A stretch of 64,000 bases of DNA, from contig NZ_VYIX01000001.1 in NCBI RefSeq assembly GCF_009755885.1, positions 392,419 through 456,418 on the forward strand, read 5' to 3'. Shown piece after piece: positions 34,068 to 43,530 of this stretch. Source of the stretch: Brachyspira sp. SAP_772 (GTDB lineage Bacteria; Spirochaetota; Brachyspiria; Brachyspirales; Brachyspiraceae). Both the position numbers and the translations under genes were made by a program. How positions within the stretch are numbered: the stretch's first letter is position 1; each line of letters begins with the position of its first letter. Below the pieces are notes generated by a model, which was given only the letters and a program-made list of their open reading frames with translations, was not told the origin of the DNA and did no database searches.

Positions 34068-35525
34068 ATGAACAAAATAAACAGAATATATATAGGCTAT
34101 CCTCCATTTGAAAGCGATAGGGGAGTGGCATTACTTTCACAAAACAGACAATTTCAATGGTTCAAAAGCCCTACATATATTTATCCTGTTGTGCCTGCAA
34201 CTGCGGCAACTATGATAAAAAATGCAGGCTATAAAGTAGATTTTATTGACGCTATTGCAAGGAATATGACTACTAAAGAATGGTATGAGTATTTAGATTC
34301 AAACACACCTGATTTATTATTTTTTGAAGTGAAGACTCCTATTATATATAAAGCTTGGAAAATAGTTGATGATTTGAAAGCGAAATACAAAAATATGATA
34401 GTAGTTATTGCAGGCGACCATGTTACTGCTATGCCTGATGAAACTATGAATAACTGTAAGGTTGATTATTTACTTACAGGGGGTGATTATGACTTTTTGC
34501 TTTTGAACTTAATAGAATATTTAAATGGAAAAACTCAATTAGAAAAAGGCATATACTACAGAGAAAATAACAATATAAAAAATACAGGATTTTTTGAATT
34601 AAGACATGATTTAAAAAGTCTTCCGTTTATAGATAGAGATTTAACAGAGTGGAAAAGATATGCTTATGACAACGGTAATTTTAAACGCATACCGGGCACT
34701 TATATAATGGCGGGGCGTGACTGCTGGCATCATAGATGTACTTTCTGTTCTTGGACTGGTATATATACAAACTTCCGTGCTAGGACTGCAGAGAATGTGG
34801 TTGATGAAGTAGAGTTTTTATACAATAAATATAATATAAAAGAGATAATGGACGACACGGGTTGCTTTCCTGTAAAGAAATGGCTTAATGATTTTTGTAA
34901 TATTATGATAGACAAAAAGCTTAATAAAAAAGTTAATATTGATTGCAACATGCGTTTTGGGGCTTGTAATGAAGAAGAATACAGGCTCATGAAAAAGGCA
35001 GGTTTTAGATTCTTGTTATTTGGTTTAGAGTCAGCAAGTCAAAACACTTTAGACAAACTTATAAAAGGCAATAAAGTTGAAGAGATACTTCCTTCTTGTA
35101 AAGCTGCTTCTGATGCAGGTCTTTCTCCTCATATCACAGTAATGCTAGGATACCCTTGGGAAACTGAAGAAGATATTGAAAAAACTTATGAGCTTACTAA
35201 AAAACTTCTTCTAAAAGGTTATGCTAAAACAATGCAGGCAACAATTATAATTCCATATCCGGGTACAGAATTATTTAATCAATGTAAAAGAGAAAATTGG
35301 CTTACCACAGAAAATTGGGAAGATTATGATATGCGTAAGGCTATAATGAAAACTGATGTCGGCGAAGAGAAAATAAAATGCTGGATACAGAAGCTTTATA
35401 ATTTAAGTTTTACTCCGCAGTTTTTAATGCATAAAGTATTATCTATTAGAGATTTAGATGATATAAAATATTATTTAAGAGCATTTAAAAAGGTATCAAA
35501 AGGCCATTTAAAAGACTTTGCATAA
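34068..35525 (+). CDS. B12-binding radical SAM protein with CX4CX2C cluster motif
   Basis: A 485-residue enzyme of the cobalamin-dependent radical SAM superfamily. Residues 1-190 resemble a B12-binding Rossmann domain (PATAATMIKNAGYKVDFIDA, VIAGDHVTAMPDE, VDYLLTGGDYDF). The radical SAM barrel follows, with the cluster cysteines at 219, 224 and 227 (CWHHRCTFC). The first gap is four residues rather than the canonical three. Later motifs include MRFGACNEEEYRLMKKAGFR (split), LFGLESASQNTLD and MLGYPWETEEDIEKTY. Substrates are unknown; family members act in lipid, antibiotic or cofactor biosynthesis. It is monocistronic, with its own terminator. Confidence 0.88.
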   Translation: MNKINRIYIGYPPFESDRGVALLSQNRQFQWFKSPTYIYPVVPATAATMIKNAGYKVDFIDAIARNMTTKEWYEYLDSNTPDLLFFEVKTPIIYKAWKIVDDLKAKYKNMIVVIAGDHVTAMPDETMNNCKVDYLLTGGDYDFLLLNLIEYLNGKTQLEKGIYYRENNNIKNTGFFELRHDLKSLPFIDRDLTEWKRYAYDNGNFKRIPGTYIMAGRDCWHHRCTFCSWTGIYTNFRARTAENVVDEVEFLYNKYNIKEIMDDTGCFPVKKWLNDFCNIMIDKKLNKKVNIDCNMRFGACNEEEYRLMKKAGFRFLLFGLESASQNTLDKLIKGNKVEEILPSCKAASDAGLSPHITVMLGYPWETEEDIEKTYELTKKLLLKGYAKTMQATIIIPYPGTELFNQCKRENWLTTENWEDYDMRKAIMKTDVGEEKIKCWIQKLYNLSFTPQFLMHKVLSIRDLDDIKYYLRAFKKVSKGHLKDFA

Positions 35526-35530
35526 AATTG

Positions 35531-35570
35531 AAAATTGTTAGTATTAATTTTATTTTATACTAACAATTTT
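35531..35570. terminator. perfect 14-bp bidirectional terminator
   Basis: AAAATTGTTAGTAT (35531-35544) and its exact inverse (35557-35570) around a 12-nt loop, with A and T runs on the two sides. It closes the radical SAM gene and the convergent gene that ends at 35625. Confidence 0.85.
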
Positions 35571-35624
35571 TACTTTATTGCTATAATAAGTTAAAAGTTA
35601 TATAAATACTTAAATATAGTTGAA

Positions 35625-37193
35625 TTAATTTTTAATATATCTATAAACTGCTAATGCATCATCACCCCATATTTTAATAGCATTCTCTGGTATTAGTTTA
35701 TTTTTTCCATCTTTTACATCATTCCATTTAGAATTATGAAAATACATATTTCTATCATATATGAAATATACTAATTTAGAATTTGTATCTATATTCCATT
35801 TATCTTTAAACCCATATCTATTAGCAGCCAAAGCATATAAAAGTTCCTTATCATTTTTATCCCTTACAGTATCTATATAAAAACTTTCGCCTTTAGAATC
35901 ATTAACTATAGCTGAGACTAATTCTTTCTGATTTTTATATGTAAATGGTGCTATAAATATATTAACAGTTCTTATTATATGAAAAGAAGATGATATACTA
36001 AATAATATGGAAAATATAATTAGAGCGTTTTTTAAATTTATATTTTTATTTTCTATATATTTTATTAATGTAATTATAGGTATAAAGGATAAAGCAAAAG
36101 CACTGTATATATAATGGAATGTACCAGGATATGATTTTAAAATAAAAAAAGTTAATAAAGTTACCGGTATATAAAGCAAATATAATATTATACCTTCTTT
36201 CATAATAGTATCAGATGTTATATTTTCTTTATATTTATTAAGTACAAGTTTTCTAATACTAAAGAATATAGCATAAACAGATAATAATGTAGATATGATA
36301 AGAATTAAAGCTTCGAATATAATGAGCCTATTGTTATGAAGCCAAAAGTATGATATAGCAGAACTTCTTCCATAAAAAATTGAAATTTCTGTTGTTGGAA
36401 ATAAAATCATAGCATAAATTTGTGGAAGACCTATAAATATGCTAGATCCTCTCATTGAAAGCATTAAAGATGTGTTCAAAAAACCATTTTTTATTTCTGC
36501 AATTAGATAAGGTAAATATATTAAAAATGATATAAATACACTTATTAAAATGGGAATAATATATTTTTTTGTAAGCTTTTTAAATCTTATTATATGATAA
36601 ACTATTAATGAAGGAACCATTGAAAAAAATAATGTAAAATGACATTGAGCCATTAAAGCAATTATTGGAAACATTAATAATGCTGAAATATATGAGTATT
36701 TTCCATCTATTACGTACTCATAAAATAATATCATAAATATAAATGATAAATAAATAACTACATTTGGATTATAAATGTCTATACTAGCAAAAAACAAATA
36801 AGCATTACATAATAAGAGTGCAGATAAAATTGCTGCTGTATATTTTCCAAACCTTTTATATGTCCAACATATAAATAAAAAAAGTACAATCATACATAAT
36901 ATCATGAATAATAAACGAAGCAAAGTATCATTTTCATTTGATATTTTATATAAAAAACTATATAAAATATAATAAAACCCACCCGGCATTCTTGGAGTAT
37001 GTTCTAATGCTGCATTAGTCATTTTGGTTCCAAGAGTAGGAAATATTTTATTATCATAAAAATTACGCATATCATCATATTGTTTAAATTCATCTAAATA
37101 AGCTTTAGGAAATGGAAAAGCATAAATATGTATTATTATTGTTAAAATAATAGGAATTATAAATGCAATATATATATTAATATTTTTTTTCAT
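35625..37193 (-). CDS. polytopic GT-C-like glycosyltransferase (family 39-like)
   Basis: A 522-residue membrane protein with about eleven hydrophobic helices and a soluble C-terminal tail. An acidic pair in the first exterior loop (YLDEFKQYDD, Asp34-Glu35) occupies the place of the catalytic Asp/Glu of GT-C enzymes such as ArnT and the dolichyl-P-mannose transferases. The PGGFYYILYSFLYKI segment is also typical. These enzymes move a sugar from a polyprenyl-phosphate donor to a lipid or protein outside the membrane. The gene is bracketed by two related copies of a radical SAM 3' end, which suggests insertion or rearrangement. Confidence 0.7.
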   Translation of the reverse strand: MKKNINIYIAFIIPIILTIIIHIYAFPFPKAYLDEFKQYDDMRNFYDNKIFPTLGTKMTNAALEHTPRMPGGFYYILYSFLYKISNENDTLLRLLFMILCMIVLFLFICWTYKRFGKYTAAILSALLLCNAYLFFASIDIYNPNVVIYLSFIFMILFYEYVIDGKYSYISALLMFPIIALMAQCHFTLFFSMVPSLIVYHIIRFKKLTKKYIIPILISVFISFLIYLPYLIAEIKNGFLNTSLMLSMRGSSIFIGLPQIYAMILFPTTEISIFYGRSSAISYFWLHNNRLIIFEALILIISTLLSVYAIFFSIRKLVLNKYKENITSDTIMKEGIILYLLYIPVTLLTFFILKSYPGTFHYIYSAFALSFIPIITLIKYIENKNINLKNALIIFSILFSISSSFHIIRTVNIFIAPFTYKNQKELVSAIVNDSKGESFYIDTVRDKNDKELLYALAANRYGFKDKWNIDTNSKLVYFIYDRNMYFHNSKWNDVKDGKNKLIPENAIKIWGDDALAVYRYIKN

Positions 37194-37675
37194 CGTTTTA
37201 ATTATCCTTAAAATTGTTTAATTAATTTTTTATATATCATATTTTAATTTTATATAACTAACTAATAATTTAGAACTAAAGATATAATAATTTTTTAATT
37301 AAATATTATTATTTTATATAATAGTTTTGTATAAATAAATTTAAAATCAAAAAATATAAATATTCGTTAATGATAATAAATTACATAAGCACTAATAATA
37401 TCAATTAGTATGTAATATTTATAATTTTTTGAAATCTAATTTGTTATTTATAAATATTTCTTAATCTATAATTATATTATACTATATTTGAAATTTCAAT
37501 ATTATTTATTAAATAAAATATTTGTATTATATATAAAATTGTGTTATCTTAAATATGTGTAAATTTATGATTTTAGTTTATTATTTCGTAGCTTTAAATA
37601 TATAAAATATTATTTAAGAGCATTTAAAAAGTGTCAAAAGGGCATTTAAAAGATTTTGAGTAAATATATTTAATT
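37194..37675. other. 482-bp A+T-rich intergenic region with a gene remnant at its right end
   Basis: From 37194 to about 37580 the DNA is nearly all A and T and no gene, hairpin or strong promoter stands out. The last 80 bp hold a decayed copy of the end of the radical SAM gene, listed separately. The start of the alkD-like gene follows at 37676. Confidence 0.6.
37580..37663 (+). pseudogene. decayed copy of the 3' end of the radical SAM gene
   Basis: TATAAAATATTATTTAAGAG (37601-37620) followed by CATTTAAAAA and AAAGGGCATTTAAAAGATTTTG-type sequence matches 35462-35520, the last codons of the radical SAM gene (YYLRAFKKVSKGHLKDF). It differs by a few substitutions and one or two small indels that break the frame. 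Weaker similarity reaches to about 37580. Confidence 0.8.
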
Positions 37676-38338
37676 ATGCTAAATGATATATTTGAACAAT
37701 TAACAAAATTACAAAATAGCAAAAAAGCTAAAGAGATGTCTGCATATATGAAAAACAAATTTGAGTTTTTGGGCGTGGATTCTAAAAGCAGAAAAAATAT
37801 AGAAAACAACATTTTTAAAGAATATAAAAAAATAGAATATATTAATTTTGATTTTACAGATAAATGTTTTAAGAGTAAATATAGAGAGTTTCAATATTGT
37901 GCTATTGATTATTTGAGCTTAAAGAAAAAATATTTAAACAAAACTCATATTGAAAAATTAAAAAAATATATATTAACAAAATCATGGTGGGACAGTGTTG
38001 ACGGCTTTCATAGAATAATAGGTGACATTGCTTTGAGCGATGATAGTGTCAATTCTATATTATTAGAATGGTCAGTAGATGATAATTTTTGGCTTAGAAG
38101 AATTGCTATATGTCATCAGCTTATAAGAAAAAATAATACAAATACTAATTTACTTGAAGAGATAATAATTAATAATCTAAATCAAAAAGAGTTCTTTATA
38201 AATAAGGCTATAGGTTGGGCACTTAGAGATTATAGCAAAACCAATCCTAAATGGGTTTTAGGTTTTATTGAGAAACATAAAGATAAGATGTCTAATTTAA
38301 GTATAAAAGAGGCAGCTAAATATTTAAATAATAAATAA
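37676..38338 (+). CDS. AlkD-like DNA alkylation repair protein
   Basis: A 220-residue all-helical HEAT-like repeat protein of the AlkD DNA glycosylase family, which excises 3- and 7-alkylated purines without base flipping. Family residues are Trp105 and Asp109 in SWWDSVDG, with the second aromatic wall Trp181 in AIGWALRDYSKTNP. LRRIAICHQLI and EAAKYL are also typical. Length is normal. The start has no strong ribosome site. Its stop faces, by one base, the stop of the minus-strand gene downstream. Confidence 0.88.
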   Translation: MLNDIFEQLTKLQNSKKAKEMSAYMKNKFEFLGVDSKSRKNIENNIFKEYKKIEYINFDFTDKCFKSKYREFQYCAIDYLSLKKKYLNKTHIEKLKKYILTKSWWDSVDGFHRIIGDIALSDDSVNSILLEWSVDDNFWLRRIAICHQLIRKNNTNTNLLEEIIINNLNQKEFFINKAIGWALRDYSKTNPKWVLGFIEKHKDKMSNLSIKEAAKYLNNK

Positions 38339-38339
38339 A

Positions 38340-40235
38340 TTAATATTTTTTCTTTACTGCAAATATAATATTAAATATTATTATTAATATTAATAAACTA
38401 CAAACTATTATATGCGAATAAAGTGAAACATCATTAGCTATATAAAATATTTTAGGCAGTTTCCAATCTACTTTTTTAAATGAAGCAAATTTATCTAAAT
38501 CATCTTTCTGTTCTAGAGAAAAGCCTGTAAATTGTTTATATTCATCATTAAAAAATATTAAACTATTAGGATGAGTAAAGTTATAGTAATTATTGGATAT
38601 TTTATATATAGAGCCTTCATCTTTAGCTTTAAAAGTTTCAAGTCTATATCCATATATAGGTTCATAAGGAAATTGTGCAGAATACAAATTAATAGAGTTA
38701 TTACTAATAAATTGTTTTAATAATTGTTGTCTATATTCATCATTTTGCTCATTAAATGATAATATAGTATATATTTTATAATTATTATTACTTCCTAAAT
38801 TATTTATTTTATTCCAAACTTCTTTGCCTATTTCTATATTTACATTTCTAAAAGCAATTTCATTATTAAATGTATCAGCATGCTTGTAAAGAAAGAAAAT
38901 AATTGTATATATATTTAATAGTAGTAATAATATTAATGACTTTTTTCTGTTAAATAATTTATATTTATTAAGTAAATATGATAAAAATATGGAAAATGGC
39001 AGTATCAATGTAGAGGATATTCTTAATCTTAAATTTATCTTTTTTAAGAAAGGAAATAAACTATTTATTATACCTTTATCATAATAAATATCAAAAATTA
39101 AATAAATCCAAATTATAAAAAGAAATATTTTAAATTTATCAAATTTATTTAAATTATAAAAATGTTCTTTAATTTCTTTTTTATTAATTATAAATATAAT
39201 TATCATTAATGGTATAATTAAAAAAGGCAAAGATAAATCGTTTTCCCATATAGCAGAATATTTTATATGAAAAAATAGATTTAATGAAAATAATTTTTCT
39301 AAAAAAGAGACAAAAGATAAAATGAAATAATAATAAATTACTTCAAATATTTTATGAAATGGCACATTATCAACCATTAATTCTCCCCTATCTATTTTAG
39401 CGGATAATATAAACATAGGTATAATTTTTGATAAGCTTAAGATAAAAGATATTAATACAGAGCATATTATAGCTAAACATTTTTTAAAAAAATCTAAGTT
39501 TAATTTGAAAAAAATAGCAGCCATTCCAAGTAGTACAAAACAAGTATAGAAAAATATTGTATGTATTGCTCCTCCAAATATCATGGCAGAAAAAATTATA
39601 GCCCCAGATAATATTCTTATAATAAAACTAAATTTAACTTTTGATATAGTATTAGAAAAAAATATAAAAACTATCAAAGCAGTCAATGGATGATATATAA
39701 ATGTCCAATGCCCAACTTTAAGATGATATATATAATATCCAGTACATGAAAAAAATACAGCTCCTGTTAAAGAGCTTATAAAATTAAAATTAAAATCTTT
39801 TTTAAGCAGAAGATATACAGATATAAATCCAACTATAGAAAATAAAAATGTTAATAAATTATAACTATACCAAAAAGGCATAATTAGAGTAAGAAAATAT
39901 AAAGGAGAATATTGATGCCAATTAGGATTAGCATAACTAAGCAGTCCTCCTCCAAATAATGGAGAAGCCCATTCTATATCTAATCCATTGTTTTGATAAT
40001 ATATAAACATACTAATAGCCCTAGCTTCTATTTGGGCATAATCATGACCTATATAAGGATAATTACTATTTAAAAGCAATATTTGAGCTATGGATGTAAT
40101 AAAACAAAATATGATTAAAATTAATTTCTCTTTTTTTTTATCTAAAACTATATTAAATATTTCTTTATTAGTTTTAATGATATATATAAATGAGATAACA
40201 AATAATATAGTTAATAAATAAAAAAGAAATCTCAT
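38340..40235 (-). CDS. large polytopic membrane protein, GT-C/YfhO-like
   Basis: A 631-residue protein with about thirteen hydrophobic helices and a soluble domain (about 460-600) before the last helix. The first exterior loop has HDYAQIEARA, and the region NPNWHQYSPLYFLTLIMP resembles YfhO-type and other GT-C folds of unknown donors. An exact family cannot be named with confidence. The amino-acid composition is strongly Ile/Phe/Lys-rich. Its stop codon is one base from that of alkD on the other strand, and it begins about 85 nt from tRNA-Leu. Confidence 0.6.
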   Translation of the reverse strand: MRFLFYLLTILFVISFIYIIKTNKEIFNIVLDKKKEKLILIIFCFITSIAQILLLNSNYPYIGHDYAQIEARAISMFIYYQNNGLDIEWASPLFGGGLLSYANPNWHQYSPLYFLTLIMPFWYSYNLLTFLFSIVGFISVYLLLKKDFNFNFISSLTGAVFFSCTGYYIYHLKVGHWTFIYHPLTALIVFIFFSNTISKVKFSFIIRILSGAIIFSAMIFGGAIHTIFFYTCFVLLGMAAIFFKLNLDFFKKCLAIICSVLISFILSLSKIIPMFILSAKIDRGELMVDNVPFHKIFEVIYYYFILSFVSFLEKLFSLNLFFHIKYSAIWENDLSLPFLIIPLMIIIFIINKKEIKEHFYNLNKFDKFKIFLFIIWIYLIFDIYYDKGIINSLFPFLKKINLRLRISSTLILPFSIFLSYLLNKYKLFNRKKSLILLLLLNIYTIIFFLYKHADTFNNEIAFRNVNIEIGKEVWNKINNLGSNNNYKIYTILSFNEQNDEYRQQLLKQFISNNSINLYSAQFPYEPIYGYRLETFKAKDEGSIYKISNNYYNFTHPNSLIFFNDEYKQFTGFSLEQKDDLDKFASFKKVDWKLPKIFYIANDVSLYSHIIVCSLLILIIIFNIIFAVKKKY

Positions 40236-40320
40236 AATAGTCCTTTAATTATATAAAAAGTTATTAACTTTGAAAAGCATTATTTAAGAAAGAAATTAAT
40301 ATAGATTAAAATCTCCAATT

Positions 40321-40402
40321 TGCTCGAGACTGGACTTGAACCAGCACGGTGTTACCCGACAGCACCTCAAGCTGTTGTGTCTACCTATTCCACCACCCGA
40401 GC
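40321..40402 (-). tRNA. tRNA-Leu (anticodon GAG)
   Basis: An 82-nt class II tRNA on the minus strand. Acceptor GCTCGGG pairs with CTCGAGC (one G-U), the anticodon stem ACAGC/GCTGT encloses TTGAGGT with anticodon GAG, a long variable arm (CGGGTAACACCG region) is present, and the T arm CTGG-TTCAAGT-CCAG is complete. CCA is not encoded. Confidence 0.95.
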
Positions 40403-40419
40403 GAGTAAAATTAATATCT

Positions 40420-40447
40420 ATTATATAATAACATAACTTTTTGTCAA
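40420..40447 (-). promoter_or_regulatory. promoter of tRNA-Leu
   Basis: On the minus strand TTGACA (complement at 40442-40447), 16 bp, TATAAT (complement at 40420-40425), about 18 bp before the tRNA. Confidence 0.8.
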
Positions 40448-40527
40448 ATTTTATTTTTTATTATAAATTATTTTTGAATATTGATAATAATAAAAAATAT
40501 ATTAATATAAAATAGAGGATTTATATT

Positions 40528-42588
40528 ATGACTGTTAAAGATAAAATAGATAGTTGGTTTATTCAGGCTAGATTATATTTTGGCTTAACTAAATATTCTT
40601 CTGCACTTAGGCTATACGATAAAATTATAGAGTATTTTTATACTTACAGCGAAGATTTAGACAACAATTATAAAGAGATATATTTTGCAAGAGCATACTA
40701 CAAAAAAGCATTAACTCTATATTATTTAAATCAATATGAGAAGTCTATAGAGTTTTATGATAAGGCTATAAGTGTAAATCCTTTATATGAAAAGGCTTTT
40801 ATTAATAAGGGGATAATACTTGCTAAACTAAATGCTTATGATGATGCTTTGTCTTCTTTTAATATGGCTATAGAGATAAATGATAAATCTGAAATATCTT
40901 ATTTTAATATAGGGATAATATATTCAAAATTGGAACGTTATAAAGATGCTTTAGATTATTTTAATATAGCGGGAAAATTGGGGTATGAATATGCTTATTT
41001 AAATGTAGCTATTATGTTAGAGAGGCTTGGGGAAATAGATAATGCTTTAAAAATGTATGATAAAGCAGTAGAGAGTAATCAATATTTAGAGATAGTTTAT
41101 TTAAATAAAGGAAATTGTTTAAATAGAATAAATAAATATAAAGAAGCAATAGAGTATTTTGACAAGGCTATAGACATTTTAAAATCAAAAGAGATAAAAA
41201 ATATTAAGAAATCAGACATAAATGATAGTGATATGATTGAATATAATTATATTGATGATGATTCTATTTGTGAGAGGGTATATTTTTCTAAAGCTAATTC
41301 ATTAATATTTTTAAAAGAATATGATAAATCTTTGGATATTTTAATTAGTATAGACAAATATAAATCTGTTAATATTTTTAATATTATATCAAAGTTTATA
41401 TATTTTATTGATATAGATAAGCTAATAAATATAATATTAAATCAAGAGAGTTTTTGGGTAAAAGAAAAAGAAGAATATTTTTATTTTGTTACAAGAGATA
41501 TTGCTGATAAAAATAAATTAAAAAAATTATGGATATTTCAATATATACTCTTATATTTAATATCAGTAAAAGATTATGATAAGATAGAAGAGATATCGCA
41601 TTACACTAGTATAGAAGTATTTGATGAGATGGCATTTGATAAAAGATACGATAAAACAGAAGAGGCTAATTTAAAAAATTATAATAGCTATATTAAGAAA
41701 AATAAGTTTAGAATGACAAGCGTAAAAAATGCTAATGACCCTAAAGAGGGTAAAGTTTTAATGCAGCTTCTTAGAGATAATAGTTTAAATGTAAAACATT
41801 CTAAAGTTAATAATTTTATAGCACTGCAAACTTCTTTCAGCAGATGTAAAGATTCTCTTACTATGTATAGGCTATATGGTAAAAATGACAATAAGGAAGG
41901 TACAGGCTGTTGTTTAGTTTTTAACAAATCTTTTTTTGATACTTCTTTTAATAATATAAACTCTAGTATACTATTTTCTTTTTCTTACAACAAAGAGAAT
42001 AATTCTTATATAGAGTCTTATGAAGAAAATACTTTGCCATTATATTATGTGCTTTATTATAACTATAGAAAAAATGAAATAATATTTAATCCTTCTGAAT
42101 CTGATTATAATAATCTTATAATAGACCTAAACAAAAATTATCATGTTCTTTGGAATGATGGAGTAGATTTTTATGATAAGTTAAGAAATAAAATAGGGTA
42201 TATTTTTAATAATATATTTGATATTATAAAATCTTTTAATAGTGAAGAGTTAGAATATTCTTGTCAGCTTCTTATGAATATACAGTATTTAATAAAAGAT
42301 TCTTCATTTGTAGAAGAGCAAGAGATGCGTATTATACAGCTGCTTGAATATGGAAGCAATCCTTTGCACATAGATGATAATATGAAACGCTCTTACAAAA
42401 ACTATTTATATTTATTTGATAATAAGGCATTAAAAGAAGTGATACTTGCTCCAAAGGTTAAGGATGCTGATTTTTTGGTTGAGAAATATAATGATAGGTT
42501 GGCAAAAGCTACTAATATATATAATTCAGAGACGGTGAAAAATAAATATAGAATTAATGTGTATGTATCAAATGCCCCTATATCTTGA
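40528..42588 (+). CDS. TPR protein with C-terminal DUF2971-like domain
   Basis: A 686-residue cytoplasmic-type protein without signal peptide. Residues 1-270 contain about six tetratricopeptide repeats (YLNQYEKSIEFYDKAISVNP, KLNAYDDALSSFNMAIEIN and so on). A linker with low complexity follows. The last 310 residues resemble DUF2971: FRMTSVKNANDPKEG, FIALQTSFSRCKDSLTMYRLYG, GCCLVFNK, then a late EEQEMRI and LKEVILAPKV. DUF2971 has no established activity. The TPR part suggests that it binds a partner protein. It is monocistronic with a GAGG ribosome site. Confidence 0.78.
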   Translation: MTVKDKIDSWFIQARLYFGLTKYSSALRLYDKIIEYFYTYSEDLDNNYKEIYFARAYYKKALTLYYLNQYEKSIEFYDKAISVNPLYEKAFINKGIILAKLNAYDDALSSFNMAIEINDKSEISYFNIGIIYSKLERYKDALDYFNIAGKLGYEYAYLNVAIMLERLGEIDNALKMYDKAVESNQYLEIVYLNKGNCLNRINKYKEAIEYFDKAIDILKSKEIKNIKKSDINDSDMIEYNYIDDDSICERVYFSKANSLIFLKEYDKSLDILISIDKYKSVNIFNIISKFIYFIDIDKLINIILNQESFWVKEKEEYFYFVTRDIADKNKLKKLWIFQYILLYLISVKDYDKIEEISHYTSIEVFDEMAFDKRYDKTEEANLKNYNSYIKKNKFRMTSVKNANDPKEGKVLMQLLRDNSLNVKHSKVNNFIALQTSFSRCKDSLTMYRLYGKNDNKEGTGCCLVFNKSFFDTSFNNINSSILFSFSYNKENNSYIESYEENTLPLYYVLYYNYRKNEIIFNPSESDYNNLIIDLNKNYHVLWNDGVDFYDKLRNKIGYIFNNIFDIIKSFNSEELEYSCQLLMNIQYLIKDSSFVEEQEMRIIQLLEYGSNPLHIDDNMKRSYKNYLYLFDNKALKEVILAPKVKDADFLVEKYNDRLAKATNIYNSETVKNKYRINVYVSNAPIS

Positions 42589-42776
42589 TTTTTTATATTA
42601 ATATTGGTATATACTTAAATTTATATTAATTTTTGCTTATAATCGTTATTTTTATACTAGGTTTTATTAAATAAATAATTTTAATTTTTTTATAGTTGCT
42701 TTTTTTATAAATGTTTACATACTATTTAAATAAAGACTTTTTAAATTAAAAAAATAAGTGTGTAAAATTAATATAA

Positions 42777-42790
42777 AGGAGCTAACTCCT
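42777..42790 (+). promoter_or_regulatory. hairpin sequestering the ribosome binding site
   Basis: AGGAG (42777-42781) is the Shine-Dalgarno of the next gene. It is exactly complementary to CTCCT (42786-42790), with the loop CTAA, and the ATG follows at once. In mRNA the site would be paired in a short hairpin touching the start codon. Confidence 0.6.
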
Positions 42791-43435
42791 ATGAAAAGTT
42801 TAATTTTATTTATATCTGTATTTTTGATTCTTATTTCATCATGTAAGCAAGAGCGACCCAATGTACTTGCCCCAGATAATATTGGAGCTAATTCAGAAAC
42901 TAATTATATTACGAATTATTTTACAAACGTAATAACCAATAATGCCATAATTGTTATAACTTTAGATTATATAAATAGCCAAATACCTGCTTTATCTTTT
43001 GAAGTTCCAAATACCCCTGATGATGTTAAAGAAGTGTTTACTGATTTTATATATAAATCAATACCAAAGCTTCCAGAAGGTACTCCATATCCTCAATTAA
43101 CTATGCAATTAAAATCAAAGTGGAGAATTGAACCATATACACCAATAAGCATAAAAGCTTTTACAAATGTTTTTCAAAATAAAATATATACTTTAGCAAC
43201 TAATATAGGTTGTGAGGTAAAAGGAGATATAAAAACTTCTTTATCTGCTAGTGATGAAGGCATAACAGATGCTTGGTTAAATGTAGAGTTTTCATTATCA
43301 TTAAAGACTAACTTTCAAATTACACCAAAAGAATTGGCTGAAGTTATGACAAATAAACCTATAATAATAACTTTTAAAAGAAAAACAACTTCTCCAATAA
43401 TTTGGGAAGATGATACAACTACTATAGTGCCATAA
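42791..43435 (+). CDS. predicted lipoprotein, 214 residues
   Basis: Exported lipoprotein of unknown role. The start is placed at ATG 42791 next to AGGAG. The signal MKSLILFISVFLILISSC ends in a lipobox with Cys18. An Asn/Thr-rich linker (ITNYFTNVITNN) is followed by a compact alpha/beta part (about 55-205) that begins YINSQIPALSFEVPNTPDDV. No family is recognised. In the 170 bp before the gene nothing else was seen except A+T-rich spacer DNA. Confidence 0.75.
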   Translation: MKSLILFISVFLILISSCKQERPNVLAPDNIGANSETNYITNYFTNVITNNAIIVITLDYINSQIPALSFEVPNTPDDVKEVFTDFIYKSIPKLPEGTPYPQLTMQLKSKWRIEPYTPISIKAFTNVFQNKIYTLATNIGCEVKGDIKTSLSASDEGITDAWLNVEFSLSLKTNFQITPKELAEVMTNKPIIITFKRKTTSPIIWEDDTTTIVP

Positions 43436-43476
43436 TAAGTTTATTTTTTGGCTGAAAAGTTTATAGTCTTATTATC

Positions 43477-43504
43477 TTGACAAATAGTATATTATTAATA
43501 TAAT
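43477..43504 (+). promoter_or_regulatory. promoter of the lipoprotein-flavodoxin-kinase-PHP run
   Basis: TTGACA at 43477-43482 and TATAAT at 43499-43504, both perfect, 16 bp apart, 26 bp before the next start codon. Confidence 0.8.
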
Positions 43505-43530
43505 TATAACATCTTAGATAAGGACTTTTT

